Source: Actinomycetota bacterium (GTDB taxonomy: Bacteria > Actinomycetota > CADDZG01 > WHSQ01). Taken from it: a stretch of 64,000 nucleotides of DNA. Positions 44,284 to 56,523 of the stretch are shown in pieces (position 1 is the first letter of the stretch; the number at the start of each line of letters is the position of its first letter). Position numbers and translations under genes: made by a program. The stretch lies in the NCBI GenBank assembly GCA_030446465.1, contig JAUJNI010000001.1, forward strand, positions 131,776 through 195,775, read 5' to 3'. The notes under the pieces are model-generated. The model was given only the letters and a program-made list of their open reading frames with translations. It did no database searches and had not been told where the DNA came from.

Positions 44284-45265
44284 TCACCCTTCTTTCTGAG
44301 CTGACTTGCGGAAAGTGCGGCTCCGCTCAGAAAGAAGCTGGCCGATGTCACGGATGATGACACCAGGCCGCGTCTTGAGCCGGTCCCAGATCACCTCGTA
44401 GACCTCCCAGCCAACCACTCTCAAGTCGTTACGTCGAAGTATGTCGCGCTTCCACTCCTGCTTGCCGCTGTGCCACGTGTAGCTGTCCGCTTCAATGGCC
44501 AGCTTCAACTCGGGATATGCGAAGTCCACCCTGGCGATGAACCGCTCTCCCTCGTAGACCTCGTACTGACGCCTTGGTGCGGGAAGGCTTGATTGATCGA
44601 TGATCTTGGCGACGAGAGCCTCGAATTCGGAGTGCGTGGGGACATAGTTGACCGGACGTTCTTCTAAGAGTGCCCGAAGAACGCCAGCGCCTCGACGTCC
44701 GTGACCACCAAGGCGCGCGAGATGGCGCCCCAGGAGCGGGATGGAGGTGAGGCCACGCCGCAGAGCGTCATCGAGCGCGACGCCTACCCTGTCAGCCGCA
44801 ACCACTGCGCCCAGATCGACCAACGTTCTGCTTACGGTTGTGACCGGTATTGAGTCGATCACCGTTGTGTCTTGCGGCTCGAATCGTTTCGAGCAATGAA
44901 AGATCATGTGGTGGGTGGGGGATGGTGCATCTCTACCGTTCGTCAGTTCTACGACGCCGGGCCATGTTCCTCGGAGTCGCCACAGCTGCGGCCGCTCGGT
45001 GAGACGCGGCCGCACCGTCTCCTGCCCACAGGGATGCGATCATGAGGTCCTGGCGCCACGACCTCGGGGTCGAGACAAATCTGTACACGCCGGGCAAGGG
45101 CCTGGCCCACAGCCCTCGTCGGCATCTGCGCAGAGCGCTTTCTGGACTGAAGCCGAGACGACGGGCCTGGGCCCAGCTGAAGACGCCATACTGTGCGGCC
45201 GCCAGGCGCGCACAAGCGACGTCCCGATTTTCTTTCTGAGCCGACTTGCGGTTTCCGGAATTCAT
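44284..45265 (-). pseudogene. AbiEi-like/DUF559 endonuclease-fold gene, frameshifted
   Basis: One gene appears split. The frame from ATG 45265 encodes an AbiEi_4-like N-terminus (ACARLAAAQYGVFSWAQARRLG, then ASLWAGDGAAASHRAAAA). The frame ending at 44284 continues LWRLRGTWPGVVELT and ends with a DUF559 (Vsr-like) domain: ARVDFAYPELKLAIEADSYTWH and WKRDILRRNDLRVVGWEV. Moving one base near 44990-45000 joins them into a normal protein of about 325 aa. It is either a true frameshift or a sequencing error. Both termini lie in near-identical palindromic repeats. Confidence 0.75.
44289..44337. repeat. Palindromic repeat at the 3' end of the DUF559 gene
   Basis: A 13-bp perfect inverted repeat, CTTCTTTCTGAGC (44289-44301) with GCTCAGAAAGAAG (44325-44337), has a 23-nt loop. 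It encodes the last residues of the protein (SERSRTFRKSAQKEG). About 21 nt match the repeat at 45230-45250 in the same orientation. Confidence 0.75.
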
Positions 45266-45276
45266 CTCAGAAAGAA
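45230..45276. repeat. Palindromic repeat at the 5' end of the DUF559 gene
   Basis: An 11-bp perfect inverted repeat, TTCTTTCTGAG (45230-45240) with CTCAGAAAGAA (45266-45276), has a 25-nt loop holding the ATG. It is a direct repeat of the element at 44290-44336 and encodes the similar peptide RKSAQKEN. Confidence 0.75.
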
Positions 45277-45321
45277 GATCAGGGGGGCCTGGGCGTGCGC
45301 TGTGGTCGAGGGCACAAGTGC

Positions 45322-45327
45322 TAAAGT
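45322..45327 (+). promoter_or_regulatory. Possible extended -10 for rplJL
   Basis: TGCTAAAGT contains an extended -10 (TGC before TAAAGT). The -35 region is weak. Transcription from here would start near 45334 and produce the rplJ leader. Confidence 0.4.
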
Positions 45328-45333
45328 CGGGTT

Positions 45334-45473
45334 GAGCAGCCCCAGACCGCCGGCGGGAGCGATCCCCTAAGCCCTAGCAGGACCGGCGCAGGCGAGCGGA
45401 AGAGCACTTCTCTCGCGCGGTCGCCCTGGGGCGGCCGCTTTTGTTTTCGTCGGTACCTCGTAGAGGAGCAGCG
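45334..45473 (+). ncRNA. L10 leader (rplJ autoregulatory leader RNA)
   Basis: The 140-nt leader upstream of rplJ contains CCCCAGACCGCCGGCGGG and the downstream CCGGCGCAGGCG, which resemble the paired elements of the L10(L12)4-binding leader. It ends in an intrinsic terminator at 45417-45447 before the ribosome site. Binding of the L10-L12 complex would favour termination. Sequence family is assigned from memory of actinobacterial leaders, without a covariance search. Confidence 0.55.
45417..45447 (+). terminator. Intrinsic terminator/attenuator in the rplJ leader
   Basis: A 9-bp stem with one G-T pair, GCGGTCGCC (45417-45425) and GGCGGCCGC (45430-45438), has a CTGG loop and is followed directly by TTTTGTTTT. 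It lies only 26 nt before the rplJ ATG, so it must be conditional. Confidence 0.8.
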
Positions 45474-46151
45474 ATGGCTAAACCAGACAAAGCTGGAGAG
45501 GTGAGCGACATCACCCGGCGGTTCGAGGAGTCGGGTGCCGCTTTGCTTACGGAATATCGGGGGCTCAGTGTGGGCGACATGGCGGAGGTCAGGAACGCCC
45601 TTCGCGGTGCCGACGCCGACTACAAGGTCTTGAAGAACACGCTTACGCGCATCGCCGTGCGCAACGTCGGCCTCGACGAGCTTGTCGGCATGCTGGAAGG
45701 CCCCACCGCAATCGCCTTCTGTCGCGGTGACGCCTCGGTTGCTGCGAAGGCTCTCGACGAGGCGGCAAGGAAGTTCCCGGTGCTCGAGGTCAAGGGCGGA
45801 GTTCTGCTCGGTCGGATCATCTCCGCATCCCAGGCAAGGGATCTCGCGACCCTCGAGCCCCGCGAGGTGCAGCTCGCCAAGATCGCCATGATCATGAACT
45901 CGCCGCTTCAGCAGACGGTCAACGTCTTCGCCGGTCTGCTGAGGGACCTCGGCTCGATGCTGGCGCAGGTCATCTCAAAGAAGGAGTCGGGGGAGCTCCC
46001 CGGAGCCTCTTCTGGGGAGCAGGCCAGTGAAGCCGAGCAGGTCGGAGCGCAAACCGAGTCGGTCTCTGAGACATCCGCGGAGGATCCAAAGCCAACCGCA
46101 GCAACAGACAACGACGATGCTACTGCCGACATACAAGAGAAGGAGGCATAG
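45474..46151 (+). CDS. rplJ: Ribosomal protein L10
   Basis: Base of the L7/L12 stalk. The 225-aa product has [38 protein letters not shown] and the C-terminal L12-binding helix region with [33 protein letters not shown] (read in parts). An acidic tail of about 50 residues follows, longer than usual. ATG 45474 has GAGGAG upstream. It forms an operon with rplL. Confidence 0.97.
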   Translation: MAKPDKAGEVSDITRRFEESGAALLTEYRGLSVGDMAEVRNALRGADADYKVLKNTLTRIAVRNVGLDELVGMLEGPTAIAFCRGDASVAAKALDEAARKFPVLEVKGGVLLGRIISASQARDLATLEPREVQLAKIAMIMNSPLQQTVNVFAGLLRDLGSMLAQVISKKESGELPGASSGEQASEAEQVGAQTESVSETSAEDPKPTAATDNDDATADIQEKEA

Positions 46152-46153
46152 AA

Positions 46154-46549
46154 ATGGCCGACAACACTGTGACCCGCGACGAGGTGCTGGACACCATCGC
46201 GAACTGGACCGTGCTCGAGCTCTCTGAGTTCGTAAAGGCCTTCGAGGAGAAGTTCGGCGTCAGTGCCGCCGCCCCCGTCGCAATGGCGGCAGCACCGGCC
46301 GGCGGAGATGGCCAGGGCGCGGCGGTCGAGGAGGAGAAGGACGAGTTCGACGTCGTCATCACCGGGCCCGGCGACAAGAAGATCCAGGTCATCAAGGAGG
46401 TCCGTGCGCTGACCAGCCTCGGTCTCAAGGAGGCCAAGGACCTCGTGGACTCGGCCCCCAAGGCGGTGCTCGAGCGGGTCAACAAGGAGCAGGCCGAGGA
46501 CGCCAAGGGCCGCCTCGAGGGGGCCGGCGCCAGCGTCGAGCTCAAGTAA
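46154..46549 (+). CDS. rplL: Ribosomal protein L7/L12
   Basis: Multi-copy stalk protein that recruits translation factors. The 131-aa protein has an N-terminal dimerisation part ([27 protein letters not shown]), an Ala/Gly hinge, and a C-terminal domain ([40 protein letters not shown]). Starts 3 nt after rplJ. Confidence 0.98.
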   Translation: MADNTVTRDEVLDTIANWTVLELSEFVKAFEEKFGVSAAAPVAMAAAPAGGDGQGAAVEEEKDEFDVVITGPGDKKIQVIKEVRALTSLGLKEAKDLVDSAPKAVLERVNKEQAEDAKGRLEGAGASVELK

Positions 46550-46569
46550 ACCGGCAAGTTGCTGCGGGC

Positions 46570-46640
46570 GGCGGGTGCCCGCTTCGCTCAGGCACCCCGC
46601 TCTTTCAGCCTTCGCTCCGGGGCACCCGCCGTCCTCGCGT
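46570..46640 (+). repeat. Hairpin repeat, copy 2
   Basis: An 11-bp perfect stem, GGCGGGTGCCC (46570-46580) with GGGCACCCGCC (46620-46630), holds the conserved loop core 46585-46616, identical to the core after ftsH. GTCCTCG follows the stem, as in the other copies. It begins 20 nt after the rplL stop. Confidence 0.75.
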
Positions 46641-46690
46641 TGTGTCGGTCATCGGGCCTCCATGCGGGCGTCCGGGAGTCCTGCGGGCGA

Positions 46691-46758
46691 CGGGCGTCCG
46701 CTCCGCTCAGGCACCCCACTCTCTTCAGCCTTCGCTTCGGGACGCCCGCCGTCCTCGG
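46691..46758 (+). repeat. Hairpin repeat, copy 3
   Basis: A 9-bp perfect stem, CGGGCGTCC (46691-46699) with GGACGCCCG (46740-46748), encloses a 33-nt version of the core (46704-46736) that differs at a few central positions. It repeats copy 2 after about 120 nt. A shorter direct repeat, CTTCCTATCTCTCGT, follows twice (near 46758 and 46796). Confidence 0.75.
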
Positions 46759-46870
46759 CCTTCCTATCTCTCGTGCATCGCTCCGCCGTCCTCGTACTTC
46801 CTATCTCTCGTCATGGGACCAACAACCTTGCTTGTAGGGCGTACCCGGGCGGCGGGGGAGGTTTCGGGTA

Positions 46871-46899
46871 TTGACCTCGGCCTCCACGGCGGGTAGGGT
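46871..46899 (+). promoter_or_regulatory. rpoB promoter P1
   Basis: TTGACC (46871-46876), a 17-nt spacer and TAGGGT (46894-46899). A housekeeping sigma70 match. Confidence 0.6.
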
Positions 46900-46957
46900 T
46901 TCGCGCACTGGATCTGAGGAGTACCCATAGAGGCACCATCTGGTTCAGCCATGTCGC

Positions 46958-46986
46958 TTGACGCGGGTGTGGGCATTGCCTATACT
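46958..46986 (+). promoter_or_regulatory. rpoB promoter P2
   Basis: TTGACG (46958-46963), a 17-nt spacer and TATACT (46981-46986). This is the better match of the two. Transcription would begin near 46993, giving a leader of about 120 nt before rpoB. Confidence 0.75.
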
Positions 46987-47111
46987 CGCCGATTGTTGTG
47001 TCCACCCCTACGCGCCTTCGTCGCTTTGTCGCGCGGCTAAGAACCGCCCACAGCGCAGCGCTCGAGGGAGTTTCGCCTGTCGCCGTCTAGCTCCATCCAG
47101 AGGAGGCTCGT

Positions 47112-50100
47112 TTGTCGTTCAACGCCCTGCGCGAACGCCGTACTTTTGCCAAGCTCCCGGAGATCCTCCCTCCCCCCGATCTGATCTCCGTACAACGAGA
47201 GTCATTCGAATGGTTCCTCAACGAGGGCCTCAACGCCACGCTGGGGGACATCTCTCCAATCGAGGACTTCACAGGAAACCTGGCCCTTCAGTTCCTCAGC
47301 CACCGTTTCGAGGAGCCGAAGTTCGACCAGGACGAATGCAAGGAGAAGGACCTCGACTACTCCCGGCCCCTGTTCGTGACCTCAGCCTTCATCAACAAAG
47401 AGACCGGCGAGATCAAAGAGCAGACGGTCTTCATGGGTGACTTCCCGATGATGACCGATAAGGGGACGTTTATCATCAACGGAACCGAGCGAGTCGTCGT
47501 CTCACAGCTCGTGCGGTCGCCCGGCGTCTACTTCGACCGGAGCGTTGACAAGACCACCGACAAAGACATCTTTGCCTGCAAGGTCATCCCGGCACGGGGA
47601 GCGTGGCTCGAGTTCGAGACCGACAAGCGCGACACCGTGGGCGTGCGCGTGGACCGCAAGCGTCGTCAGTACGTCACCGTCCTGCTGAAGGCCCTTGGCT
47701 ACGGGAACGCCGACGAGATCCTCGACCTCTTCGACGGCGCAGAATCGATTCGCCTGACCCTCGAGCGGGATGCCATCGAGACGCAGGAAGAGGCGCTTAT
47801 CGACGTGTACCGCAAGCTCCGGCCGGGTGAGCCTCCTACGGTTGAAAGCGCCCGCAACTTGCTGGACAACCTCTTCTTCAACTCCAAGCGATACGACCTT
47901 GCCAGGGTGGGCCGCTACAAGGTGAACCGCAAGCTTGGTTTCAAGAGCGATGAGAAGTCAATCAGTGAGATGGGAACCGTGCTCCGCAAGGAGGATCTCC
48001 TCGAGACGATCCGCTACCTGGTGCGCCTGCACGCCGACGTACCTGACTACGAAGTCGACGACATCGATCACTTCGGCAACCGACGCGTCCGTCCGGTCGG
48101 TGAGCTCATCCAGAATCAGATCCGCGTCGGTCTCTCGCGCATGGAGCGCGTCGTCAAGGAGCGCATGACCACTCAGGACGTCGAGGCCATCACGCCACAG
48201 ACGCTCATCAACATCCGTCCGGTCGTCGCTTCGATCAAAGAGTTCTTCGGCTCCAGCCAGCTGAGTCAGTTCATGGATCAGACCAACCCGTTGGCCGGGC
48301 TGACCCACAGGCGCCGTCTTAGCGCGTTGGGCCCTGGGGGTCTCAGCCGCGAGCGGGCCGGCTTCGAGGTTCGCGACGTTCATCCCAGCCACTACGGCCG
48401 GATGTGTCCGATCGAGACGCCCGAGGGGCCGAACATCGGTTTGATCGCATCTCTGTCGACCTACGCCCGCCTGAACCGGTATGGGTTCGTGGAGACCCCT
48501 TACCGCAAGGTCGAGGACGGCAAGGTGACGAACAAGATCGCCTACCTCACGGCGGACGAGGAAGACAAGACGATCATCGCCCAGGCGAATGCCTTGACCG
48601 ATGAGGCAGGAAGCTTCACCGAGGGCAGTGTGCTGGCCCGCGCTCGCTACAACGACGTCGAGTACGTCGATTCCTCCGAAGTCGAGTACATGGATGTCTC
48701 GCCCAAGCAGATCGTCTCTGTGTCGGCCGCGTGTATCCCATTTCTCGAGCACGATGACGCCAACCGGGCCCTCATGGGGGCCAACATGCAGCGCCAGGCT
48801 GTGCCGCTCATGAGGCCACAGGCCCCCGTAGTAGGGACGGGCCTCGAGTTCCGGGCCGCGACGGACGCCGGCGACGTCCTGGTCGCAGAGCATTCCGGCG
48901 TGGTTGAAGAGGTCACCGCGGACACCATTGTGATTGCCTCGGGCCACGAACGCCACGTCTACAAGCTCGAGAAGTTCGCCCGGTCGAACCAGTCGACGTG
49001 CCTGAACCAGAGGCCGCTCGTGCGTGAGGGCCAGAAGGTCAAGAAGGGCGACATCCTTGCCGACGGCGCGTCGACCGACAGGGCCGAGCTCGCTCTCGGC
49101 GCCAACCTCATGGTCGCCTTCATGAGCTGGGAGGGCTACAACTTCGAGGACGCGATCATCGTGTCCGAGCGTCTCGTGAAGGACGACGTGCTGACTTCGA
49201 TTCACATCGAGGAGTACGAGATCGACGCCCGCGACACGAAGCTCGGCCCCGAGGAGATAACCCGGGACATACCCAACGTCTCAGAGGAGGTCCTCGCGGA
49301 CCTCGACGAGCGCGGCATCGTCCGCATCGGCGCCGACGTCGGCCCCGGAGACGTCCTCGTTGGAAAGGTCACCCCGAAGGGAGAAACCGAGCTAACACCT
49401 GAAGAGAGGTTGCTGCGGGCGATCTTTGGTGAGAAAGCGCGGGAAGTCAGAGATACCTCGCTGAAGATGCCGCACGGCGAAAGCGGAAAGGTCATCGGCG
49501 TCCGCCTGTTCTCACGCGACGCCGGCGACGAGCTCTCCCCCGGCGTCAACGAGCTGGTGCGGGTGTTCGTGGCGCAGAAGCGCAAGATCTCCGAAGGCGA
49601 CAAGCTCGCAGGGCGTCACGGCAACAAGGGCGTCATCAGCAAGATCCTTCCCGAGCAGGACATGCCCTTCCTGGCGGATGGAACGCCGGTCGACATCATC
49701 CTGAACCCCATGGGCGTTCCTTCGAGGATGAACCTCGGACAGGTCCTGGAAGCTCACCTCGGGTGGGCCGCCAAGCACCACTTCGACGACGGAGCCAACT
49801 TCAGCCGAGAGCCGGGCAAGTGGCGTGACGAGGCCCCCATGTGGGTGTCGACGCCGGTCTTCGACGGAGCTCGCGAGGGTGAGATCCTGCAGGCGCTGAG
49901 CTACGTTGCCGGCCGTGAGCTCGAGTACCCGCTCGTCAACGGGGTGGGCAAGGCGCAGCTCTTCGATGGACGGAGCGGCGAGCCCTACGACAACGAGATC
50001 ACCGTCGGGTACATGTACGTCCTGAAGCTGAGCCACATGGTGGACGACAAGATCCACGCTCGTTCGACCGGGCCTTACTCGATGATCACGCAGCAGCCAC

Positions 50101-50462
50101 TCGGAGGCAAGGCCCAGTTCGGTGGCCAGCGCTTTGGTGAGATGGAGGTGTGGGCCCTCGAGGCGTATGGCTCCGCTTACTGCTTGCAGGAACTGCTGAC
50201 GATCAAGTCCGACGACGTCCTCGGACGCGTCAAGGTCTATGAGGCGGTTGTGAAGGGCGAAAACATTCCGGAGCCCGGCATCCCCGAGTCCTTCAAGGTG
50301 CTGATCAAGGAGATGCAGTCGCTGTGCCTGAACGTCGAGGTCCTCTCGGCCGAGGGCGAGGAGATAGAGATGAAAGAGATCGACGAAGACATCTTCCGCA
50401 CTGCGGAAGAGCTGGGAATCGATCTGTCACGTAGAGAGCCGTCTTCGGTCGAGGAGGTTTAA
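47112..50462 (+). CDS. rpoB: RNA polymerase beta subunit
   Basis: The 1116-aa protein has all beta landmarks. The rifampicin region reads [27 protein letters not shown] and [21 protein letters not shown], with the wild-type Asp (FMDQ), His (THRRR) and Ser (LSALG) that give sensitivity. The active-site regions include [19 protein letters not shown] and the C-terminal switch [23 protein letters not shown] (read in parts). TTG 47112 is preceded by AGGAGG 6 nt upstream. 6 nt separate it from rpoC. Confidence 0.98.
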   Translation: MSFNALRERRTFAKLPEILPPPDLISVQRESFEWFLNEGLNATLGDISPIEDFTGNLALQFLSHRFEEPKFDQDECKEKDLDYSRPLFVTSAFINKETGEIKEQTVFMGDFPMMTDKGTFIINGTERVVVSQLVRSPGVYFDRSVDKTTDKDIFACKVIPARGAWLEFETDKRDTVGVRVDRKRRQYVTVLLKALGYGNADEILDLFDGAESIRLTLERDAIETQEEALIDVYRKLRPGEPPTVESARNLLDNLFFNSKRYDLARVGRYKVNRKLGFKSDEKSISEMGTVLRKEDLLETIRYLVRLHADVPDYEVDDIDHFGNRRVRPVGELIQNQIRVGLSRMERVVKERMTTQDVEAITPQTLINIRPVVASIKEFFGSSQLSQFMDQTNPLAGLTHRRRLSALGPGGLSRERAGFEVRDVHPSHYGRMCPIETPEGPNIGLIASLSTYARLNRYGFVETPYRKVEDGKVTNKIAYLTADEEDKTIIAQANALTDEAGSFTEGSVLARARYNDVEYVDSSEVEYMDVSPKQIVSVSAACIPFLEHDDANRALMGANMQRQAVPLMRPQAPVVGTGLEFRAATDAGDVLVAEHSGVVEEVTADTIVIASGHERHVYKLEKFARSNQSTCLNQRPLVREGQKVKKGDILADGASTDRAELALGANLMVAFMSWEGYNFEDAIIVSERLVKDDVLTSIHIEEYEIDARDTKLGPEEITRDIPNVSEEVLADLDERGIVRIGADVGPGDVLVGKVTPKGETELTPEERLLRAIFGEKAREVRDTSLKMPHGESGKVIGVRLFSRDAGDELSPGVNELVRVFVAQKRKISEGDKLAGRHGNKGVISKILPEQDMPFLADGTPVDIILNPMGVPSRMNLGQVLEAHLGWAAKHHFDDGANFSREPGKWRDEAPMWVSTPVFDGAREGEILQALSYVAGRELEYPLVNGVGKAQLFDGRSGEPYDNEITVGYMYVLKLSHMVDDKIHARSTGPYSMITQQPLGGKAQFGGQRFGEMEVWALEAYGSAYCLQELLTIKSDDVLGRVKVYEAVVKGENIPEPGIPESFKVLIKEMQSLCLNVEVLSAEGEEIEMKEIDEDIFRTAEELGIDLSRREPSSVEEV

Positions 50463-50468
50463 GAGCTA

Positions 50469-54377
<3,909 letters not shown>

Positions 54378-54388
54378 GAGTTGGCACT

Positions 54389-54419
54389 AAAAGGCCCCCG
54401 AGGAGCCGGGGGCCTTTTT
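54389..54419. terminator. rpoBC terminator, probably bidirectional
   Basis: A 12-bp stem, AAAAGGCCCCCG (54389-54400) with CGGGGGCCTTTT (54407-54418), has a 6-nt loop and ends in five Ts. The A-run on the left arm gives a T-run on the opposite strand, so it can also end transcripts of the minus-strand mini-ORF, whose stop codon overlaps it. Confidence 0.9.
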
Positions 54420-54504
54420 ACTTGCGGGCTCGGTTCTTCCGAGCCTCACGCAGCAGATCTCGCTGCCGCTCAACCGCGACAGCCCAAGTCGTGCCGGGAT
54501 GCAT
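54418..54504 (-). CDS. 28-aa small protein, divergent from the ArsR-type regulator
   Basis: ATG 54504 opens a 28-codon frame starting MHPGTTWAVAVERQRD, followed by a basic LLREARKNRARK tail. It has an excellent Shine-Dalgarno (AAAGGAGG, 54519 to 54512) with 7-nt spacing and a near-consensus promoter (54595-54567). Its TAA lies on the edge of the rpoC terminator. The peptide is amphipathic and basic. I recall short MHP...RQxxLLREA peptides in other actinobacteria, but this needs a search. Function is unknown; it may be a signalling or membrane-associated peptide, or a leader. Confidence 0.6.
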   Translation of the reverse strand: MHPGTTWAVAVERQRDLLREARKNRARK

Positions 54505-54537
54505 CAACGTTCCTCCTTTGCTCTCAGGGTGCCGCTC

Positions 54538-54555
54538 GTTCGGTAATTATCGAAC
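54538..54555. promoter_or_regulatory. Operator-like palindrome 1
   Basis: GTTCGGTAATTATCGAAC is an 18-bp near-perfect palindrome with arms GTTCG and CGAAC. It lies just downstream of the predicted mini-ORF transcription start. Its arms match palindrome 2, 23 bp away. Confidence 0.65.
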
Positions 54556-54560
54556 GAGCT

Positions 54561-54578
54561 GTTCTATATATATCGAAC
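54561..54578. promoter_or_regulatory. Operator-like palindrome 2
   Basis: GTTCTATATATATCGAAC is an 18-bp palindrome of the same form. It covers the mini-ORF -10 (TATATA). A lone half-site TATCGAAC recurs at 54650-54657, before the regulator ATG. Confidence 0.65.
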
Positions 54579-54595
54579 ACTCGGCCGCTCGTCAA
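54567..54595 (-). promoter_or_regulatory. Promoter for the mini-ORF
   Basis: On the minus strand, TTGACG (54595-54590), a 17-nt spacer and TATATA (54572-54567). The -10 lies inside operator-like palindrome 2, so a bound regulator would block it. Confidence 0.6.
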
Positions 54596-54668
54596 TATTT
54601 CGGGGGTGCGCGAACTTATTCGACTAGAATCGACCAGGCAGTCGAGCTCTATCGAACGGGGGGCCAGG

Positions 54669-55766
54669 ATGCGGGTGCTCAATCTCGCGGAGCCGGATCA
54701 CCCCCTCGCGCTCGAGGTAGTGCCCTCCATGGCCGCCGAGTTGCTCATGAGCCTCGTGGCCGTCGGCGACACCCTCCACAAGACCAAGGACGCCGACAGC
54801 TATGACTTTGGGAGGGCCCGGCTGCAGGCGCTGAGCGAGAGGCTCGCTTCCGACCTGGTCCCCTCGATCGACCGAGTCACCGCGGGGTACGGCAAGGTCA
54901 CGGCGAACCTGCTCGGCATCGTGTACGACAGCCCCGAGCCACGCGATGTTTCCGCGCTGCTCCGCCGTCTCGAGGACATCGAGCCCCTTGAGCTCCTCCT
55001 CGACCTGCTCGGCTACCACATCGCCGCCCATCGACGGATGACGCCTCCCGATGTCATCCGAAGGGCGGCCGAGGGCGAGGTCGAGGCCCGCGACCGGTTC
55101 CTTCGTGAGTCGTCCCGCAGAGGGGACGACCTCAGCAAGGCACAGGCCGACCTTCTCTCGAACAGTCCCGAAGGAGTCAAGGATTCGCTGATCGAGTTCC
55201 TATGCCGCTGGAATGACGATGTTTTCGCCGAGATCGCGCCGGAGGCGGCCCCTGTCCTCGAACGAGACGCCGCTGCCAAGCGGGCGCTAATCGAGTCGAA
55301 CTCGCCGGAGAGGACCATCGAGCTGGCTACCAACGGAATCCAGTTCAACCGTGACCCTGGGATTGAGCGGGTTGTGCTGTTTCCGACCTACGTCCTTCGC
55401 CCCTGGGTACTGGTGTCGGAGTCCGACGACCTCAAGATCTTTTGCTACCCGGTTGCCGACGACAGCCTGGAGATCGACGAATCGATCCCTCCGCCTCAGC
55501 TCGTGAAGCTCTATAAGGCCCTCGGGGACGTCAACCGTCTGAAGCTCCTCAGGCGCCTAGCGGACGGTCCCATAACGCTGAAAGAGGCGACCCAGCTCCT
55601 CGGAGGCGCCAAGTCAACCGCCTATCATCACCTCGCCATTCTTCGGCAGGCGGGCCTGTTGTGGGCCAGGGACGACGCCGACAAGACCTATACCCTCAGA
55701 GGAGACCTCATCCCTCTGGCCGGCGAGCTGCTCCAGGGCTACCTCGCCCGGGGCCAGGGCGTTTGA
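54669..55766 (+). CDS. ArsR-type winged-helix transcription regulator with long N-terminal domain
   Basis: The 365-aa protein has a C-terminal ArsR-type helix-turn-helix at about residues 275-350 (LVKLYKALGDVNRLKLLRRL, then TLKEATQLLGGAKSTAYHHLAILRQAGLL). A 270-residue N-terminal region of helical character, of the type annotated as DUF5937-like in actinobacteria, could bind a ligand. ATG 54669 has a G-rich upstream sequence; GTG 54606 is an alternative that would add 21 residues. The two 18-bp palindromes upstream are its likely operators. Confidence 0.85.
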   Translation: MRVLNLAEPDHPLALEVVPSMAAELLMSLVAVGDTLHKTKDADSYDFGRARLQALSERLASDLVPSIDRVTAGYGKVTANLLGIVYDSPEPRDVSALLRRLEDIEPLELLLDLLGYHIAAHRRMTPPDVIRRAAEGEVEARDRFLRESSRRGDDLSKAQADLLSNSPEGVKDSLIEFLCRWNDDVFAEIAPEAAPVLERDAAAKRALIESNSPERTIELATNGIQFNRDPGIERVVLFPTYVLRPWVLVSESDDLKIFCYPVADDSLEIDESIPPPQLVKLYKALGDVNRLKLLRRLADGPITLKEATQLLGGAKSTAYHHLAILRQAGLLWARDDADKTYTLRGDLIPLAGELLQGYLARGQGV

Positions 55767-55791
55767 CCAAGTATTGCCCTGCACTTATCCT
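55763..55791 (+). promoter_or_regulatory. str operon promoter
   Basis: TTGACC (55763-55768), a 17-nt spacer and TATCCT (55786-55791). The -35 overlaps the stop codon of the ArsR-type gene. Transcription would begin near 55798, 349 nt before rpsL. Confidence 0.65.
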
Positions 55792-55797
55792 TGCGGG

Positions 55798-56146
55798 TCG
55801 CGCCTGACGCGTCCCTGCGTCCAGCGCGCTCAGCACCAACCAGCAACACCCCGAGTTCGGTGAGCTGCGTCAGGCCCGGTCGCGCCGGGAACCGACGGGG
55901 TCGGGTGATCGCCGAACGCCAACAGTCACGGGAGGATATCCGGGCGCTAGCCGTGCAACGCGCGGGCCCGGGCCCTATCTCCCGAGTCGTCCGAAGCCGG
56001 GCGTACAAGACTGACAAAAAAGGTCTTCTTCCATCGGCCTGCAGTGCGGGCCCGGAGAAGGCTCATAGAGGTGAGGTACCGACCGGCGGAGCCGGTGAAG
56101 AGGTTCGGGATCTCCCGTGCCTGCAACTTGGACAGAGAGGGAACGC
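55798..56146 (+). other. Leader region of the str operon (rpsL)
   Basis: About 350 nt without a convincing gene. A long-range perfect 9-bp inverted repeat, GCCTGACGC (55802-55810) with GCGTCAGGC (55867-55875), begins at the predicted transcript start and encloses further short stems (GCTCA/TGAGC). No terminator hairpin with a T-tract was found. The 205-aa open frame across this region runs out of frame into rpsL and is a shadow. Confidence 0.45.
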
Positions 56147-56521
56147 GTGCCGACCATTCAACAGCTGGTCCGTGAGGGCCGGCAGTCAAAGAAGGAGAAG
56201 TCGAAGTCCCCGGCTCTCAAAGGGTCCCCGCAACGCAGGGGCGTGTGCACCCGCGTCTACACGACGACTCCCAAGAAGCCGAACTCCGCCCTCAGGAAGG
56301 TCGCTCGTGTCCGCCTCACCTCCAATATCGAAGTCACTGCCTACATCCCCGGGATCGGCCACAACCTCCAAGAGCACTCGATCGTGCTGGTGCGCGGGGG
56401 CAGGGTAAAGGACCTCCCCGGTGTCCGCTACAAGGTGATCCGCGCCGCCCTCGACGCCGCCGGCGTCAGAGATAGGAGCAAGTCACGCTCCAAGTACGGC
56501 GCCAAGAAGGCGGGGGCGTAG
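56147..56521 (+). CDS. rpsL: Ribosomal protein S12
   Basis: Decoding-centre protein. The 124-aa product has [12 protein letters not shown] at the start, [22 protein letters not shown] and [17 protein letters not shown]. The lysines linked to streptomycin resistance when mutated (in TPKKPNS and RVKDLPG) are wild-type. GTG 56147 has AGAGAGGG upstream; the frame extends a little further without similarity. Confidence 0.98.
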   Translation: MPTIQQLVREGRQSKKEKSKSPALKGSPQRRGVCTRVYTTTPKKPNSALRKVARVRLTSNIEVTAYIPGIGHNLQEHSIVLVRGGRVKDLPGVRYKVIRAALDAAGVRDRSKSRSKYGAKKAGA

Positions 56522-56523
56522 CC

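Larger units (their letters stand above)
46550..47111. other. rplL to rpoB intergenic region
   Basis: This 562-nt gap holds hairpin copies 2 and 3, a short tandem repeat, and two tandem rpoB promoters. The open frames are shadows or repeats without domains. The gap is longer than in many actinobacteria and separates rpoBC expression from the L10 operon. Confidence 0.7.

Noticed and set aside
46575-46896. Open frames of 84-99 aa between rplL and rpoB
   Set aside because: They are translations of the hairpin repeats in several frames, without ribosome sites or similarity.
55791-56408. 205-aa open frame before and across rpsL
   Set aside because: Runs out of frame through rpsL; low-complexity Ser/Arg/Pro, no domain. 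Better explained as an untranslated leader.
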